A stretch of 64,000 nucleotides of DNA, taken from contig NC_014221.1 of assembly GCF_000092425.1 (NCBI RefSeq), positions 1,245,001 through 1,309,000 of the forward strand, in the 5' to 3' direction. Of this stretch, positions 62,721 through 64,000 are shown piece by piece (position 1 is the first letter of the stretch; each line of letters begins with the position of its first letter). The position numbers and the translations under genes were made by a program. Source of the stretch: Truepera radiovictrix DSM 17093. GTDB taxonomy: Bacteria; Deinococcota; Deinococci; Deinococcales; Trueperaceae. The notes under the pieces are model-generated. The model made no database searches, was not told the DNA's origin, and saw only the letters and a program-made list of their open reading frames with translations.

Positions 62721-63257
62721 ATAGCCAGAGAGTTGAAGGTCAACGAGCAGATTCGGGTGCGGCAGGTGCGGCTTATCGGCGCCGACGGGCAGCAGCAGGG
62801 CATCATGGAGACCCGCGACGCGCTGCGGCTCGCGCGCGAAGCCGAACTCGACCTCGCGCTCGTCGGTGAGGGCGCCCAGCCCCCAGTCGCCAAGCTGATG
62901 GACTACGGCAAGTACCGCTACGAGCTGCAGCAGCAGGAGAAAGAGGCGCGCCGCAAGTCCCGTCAGCAGGAGATGAAGGCCATCAAGTTCCGCGTCAAGA
63001 TCGACGACCACGACTATGAGACCAAGGTCAACCACGTCAGGCGGTTTCTAAAAGGTGGGCACAAGGTCAAGCTGACTATCATGTTTCGTGGACGCGAGCG
63101 CACCCATCCCGAACTCGGCCAAGAGATCCTCAACCGCGTCGCCAGCGACGTCTCGGATATCGCGGTCGTGGAATCTGCTCCCAGCCTCGCCGGTATGGAT
63201 ATGAACATGGTGTTGGGGCCGATCAAGTCCCCAGCCAAGGAGTCACCTCAACGTTAA
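62721..63257 (+). CDS. infC: Translation initiation factor IF-3, probable AUA start
   Basis: IF-3 of 178 aa, which checks start-codon pairing on the small ribosomal subunit. The body reads VNEQIRVRQVRLIGADGQQQGIM, VAKLMDYGKYRYELQQQEKEARRK and VKLTIMFRGRERTHPELGQEILNRV, all typical. The strong ribosome-binding site GGAGGTGA (62708-62715) is 5 bases before ATA 62721. In-frame TTG 62706 and GTG 62712 overlap that site, and the next TTG (62748 region) is too far, so ATA is the best start. Rare AUU/AUC/AUA starts allow IF-3 to repress its own translation in other bacteria. Confidence 0.9.
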   Translation: MARELKVNEQIRVRQVRLIGADGQQQGIMETRDALRLAREAELDLALVGEGAQPPVAKLMDYGKYRYELQQQEKEARRKSRQQEMKAIKFRVKIDDHDYETKVNHVRRFLKGGHKVKLTIMFRGRERTHPELGQEILNRVASDVSDIAVVESAPSLAGMDMNMVLGPIKSPAKESPQR

Positions 63258-63286
63258 CGCCGCAGAGCGGCCGAGAAAGGTTTGAG

Positions 63287-63484
63287 ATGCCGAAGTTAAA
63301 GACCCATAAGGGCACCAAAGCCCGTGTCAAAGTCACTGGGCGAGGTAAGGTCAAGGCCATGAGGAGCGGCAAACGCCACCTCAACTACAAAAAGAGCGGC
63401 AAGCGCATCCGCCAGGGCCGCACCGACCTCGTGATCGCCGCACCGGACGCGAAGCGCATCAAAGCGCTCCTGCCTTACGAGTAA
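63287..63484 (+). CDS. rpmI: 50S ribosomal protein L35
   Basis: Basic protein of 65 aa. MPKLKTHKGTKARVKVTGRGK and the RHLNYKKSGKRIRQ pattern are diagnostic. It lies 29 bases after infC and 3 bases before rplT, the usual infC-rpmI-rplT order. The ribosome-binding site is GAAAGG. It binds 23S rRNA in the large subunit. Confidence 0.97.
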   Translation: MPKLKTHKGTKARVKVTGRGKVKAMRSGKRHLNYKKSGKRIRQGRTDLVIAAPDAKRIKALLPYE

Positions 63485-63487
63485 ACG

Positions 63488-63838
63488 ATGCCGAGAGCTA
63501 AAACGGGAACCGTCCGCCGTCAGAAGCACAAAAAGGTCCTAAAGCGCGCCAAGGGCTTTTGGGGGTTGCGTTCGCGCAGCTTCCGCATCGCGCAGCAGAC
63601 CCTGCTGAACGCCGCCGACTACGAGTACCGCGACCGCCGTGACAAAAAGGGTGATTTTCGCCGCCTGTGGATCGCCCGGATCAACGCCGCCGCGCGCCAA
63701 GAGGGGCTCTCGTACTCGGTCTTCGTGAGCGGGCTGCGCAAAGCCGGCGTCGAGATCAACCGCAAGATCCTAGCGGACCTCGCCGTTCAGCACCCTGACG
63801 CTTTTAAACGCCTTGTGGAGATCGCCAAAGCGGCCTAG
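63488..63838 (+). CDS. rplT: 50S ribosomal protein L20
   Basis: Protein of 116 aa. [40 protein letters not shown] is the diagnostic long basic N-terminus that reaches into 23S rRNA, and the [23 protein letters not shown] end is the globular part. In other bacteria L20 represses this operon by binding its own leader; no matching leader fold was identified here. The last gene of the operon, followed by a strong terminator. Confidence 0.97.
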   Translation: MPRAKTGTVRRQKHKKVLKRAKGFWGLRSRSFRIAQQTLLNAADYEYRDRRDKKGDFRRLWIARINAAARQEGLSYSVFVSGLRKAGVEINRKILADLAVQHPDAFKRLVEIAKAA

Positions 63839-63871
63839 GACGCCGGGTGCCCACAAGGCAAAGCAACCGCG

Positions 63872-63893
63872 GCCCGCTTCGGCGGGCTTTTTT
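63872..63893 (+). terminator. Terminator of infC-rpmI-rplT
   Basis: GCCCGC (63872-63877) pairs with GCGGGC (63882-63887) around TTCG, followed by six T residues (63888-63893). It lies 33 bases past the rplT stop. Confidence 0.95.
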
Positions 63894-64000
63894 CGTGCGG
63901 TTGGGGCTCGTAGCGGTGCGCCCCCCGACGCGCGGCCCACGAGCCACAGGCCACGAACCCGTGTGGTCCATGCGAAGGCCGAAACAGAGGGGCGAGGCGG

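Overview
The window is about two-thirds G+C and reads as a chromosomal segment of a didermal member of the Deinococcota, most like Truepera. The signs are a Thermus-like IF3 followed by L35 and L20, a DUF3809 protein (a family I know from Deinococci), a menaquinone gene of the futalosine route (MqnD), outer-membrane efflux factors and a beta-barrel-like secreted protein, and many genes with a TANNNT box only 5-8 nt before the start codon, the leaderless layout known from Deinococcus. The genus is an inference; nothing was searched.

Layout. 1-2.8 kb: iron-related genes (nitroreductase, siderophore-type binding protein, sucrase/ferredoxin-like protein). 2.9-5.2 kb: amidase and TspO-related membrane protein. 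5.3-12.7 kb: an operon read on the minus strand from a GbsR/MarR regulator through a beta-lactamase-fold serine hydrolase, a MacB/FtsX permease, a LolA-like carrier, a second permease and an ABC ATPase to an outer-membrane-barrel-like protein. It looks like an envelope lipid or lipoprotein export system. Heptanucleotide repeat arrays interrupt it, and one pair flanks a four-helix-bundle gene on the opposite strand. 12.8-20.1 kb: RND efflux operon with two TolC-type genes. 20.6-33.4 kb: pectin-acetylesterase-like lipoprotein, HD protein, signal peptidase I, patatin, an IS5-family element, HtrA protease, DUF368 transporter, RlmI-like methyltransferase, DUF3809 protein, MnmE and HemL.

33.6-45.2 kb is a defence island, all on the minus strand: a SNF2-type helicase with C-terminal DUF3883, two Phd-type antitoxins (one with a PIN toxin, one with only a toxin stub), a Zn-ribbon DNA methylase of the DUF1156/COG1743 type, and a DUF499 ATPase with an N-terminal Swt1-type HEPN domain. 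This helicase-methylase-ATPase set resembles the system catalogued as Hma. The methylase is split by a 570-bp IS200-type element flanked by the 7-mer TTATTCC. Removing the element with one copy of the 7-mer restores the reading frame exactly. A tRNA-Leu(UAA) gene lies beside the island.

45.7-50.6 kb: an AdoMet-decarboxylase-like protein lacking the usual cysteine, and a maltose-type ABC importer. 50.9-53.4 kb: M20-type hydrolase and fasciclin protein. 53.9-56.5 kb: glutaredoxin, then UbiE with two overlapping or adjacent genes (an unknown protein and a MnmG-like flavoprotein). 56.6-61.7 kb: a large BTAD-type regulator and secreted or membrane proteins of unknown role. 61.7-63.9 kb: MqnD, then infC-rpmI-rplT, with infC apparently starting at the rare codon AUA. 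The last 100 bases after the rplT terminator show nothing recognisable.
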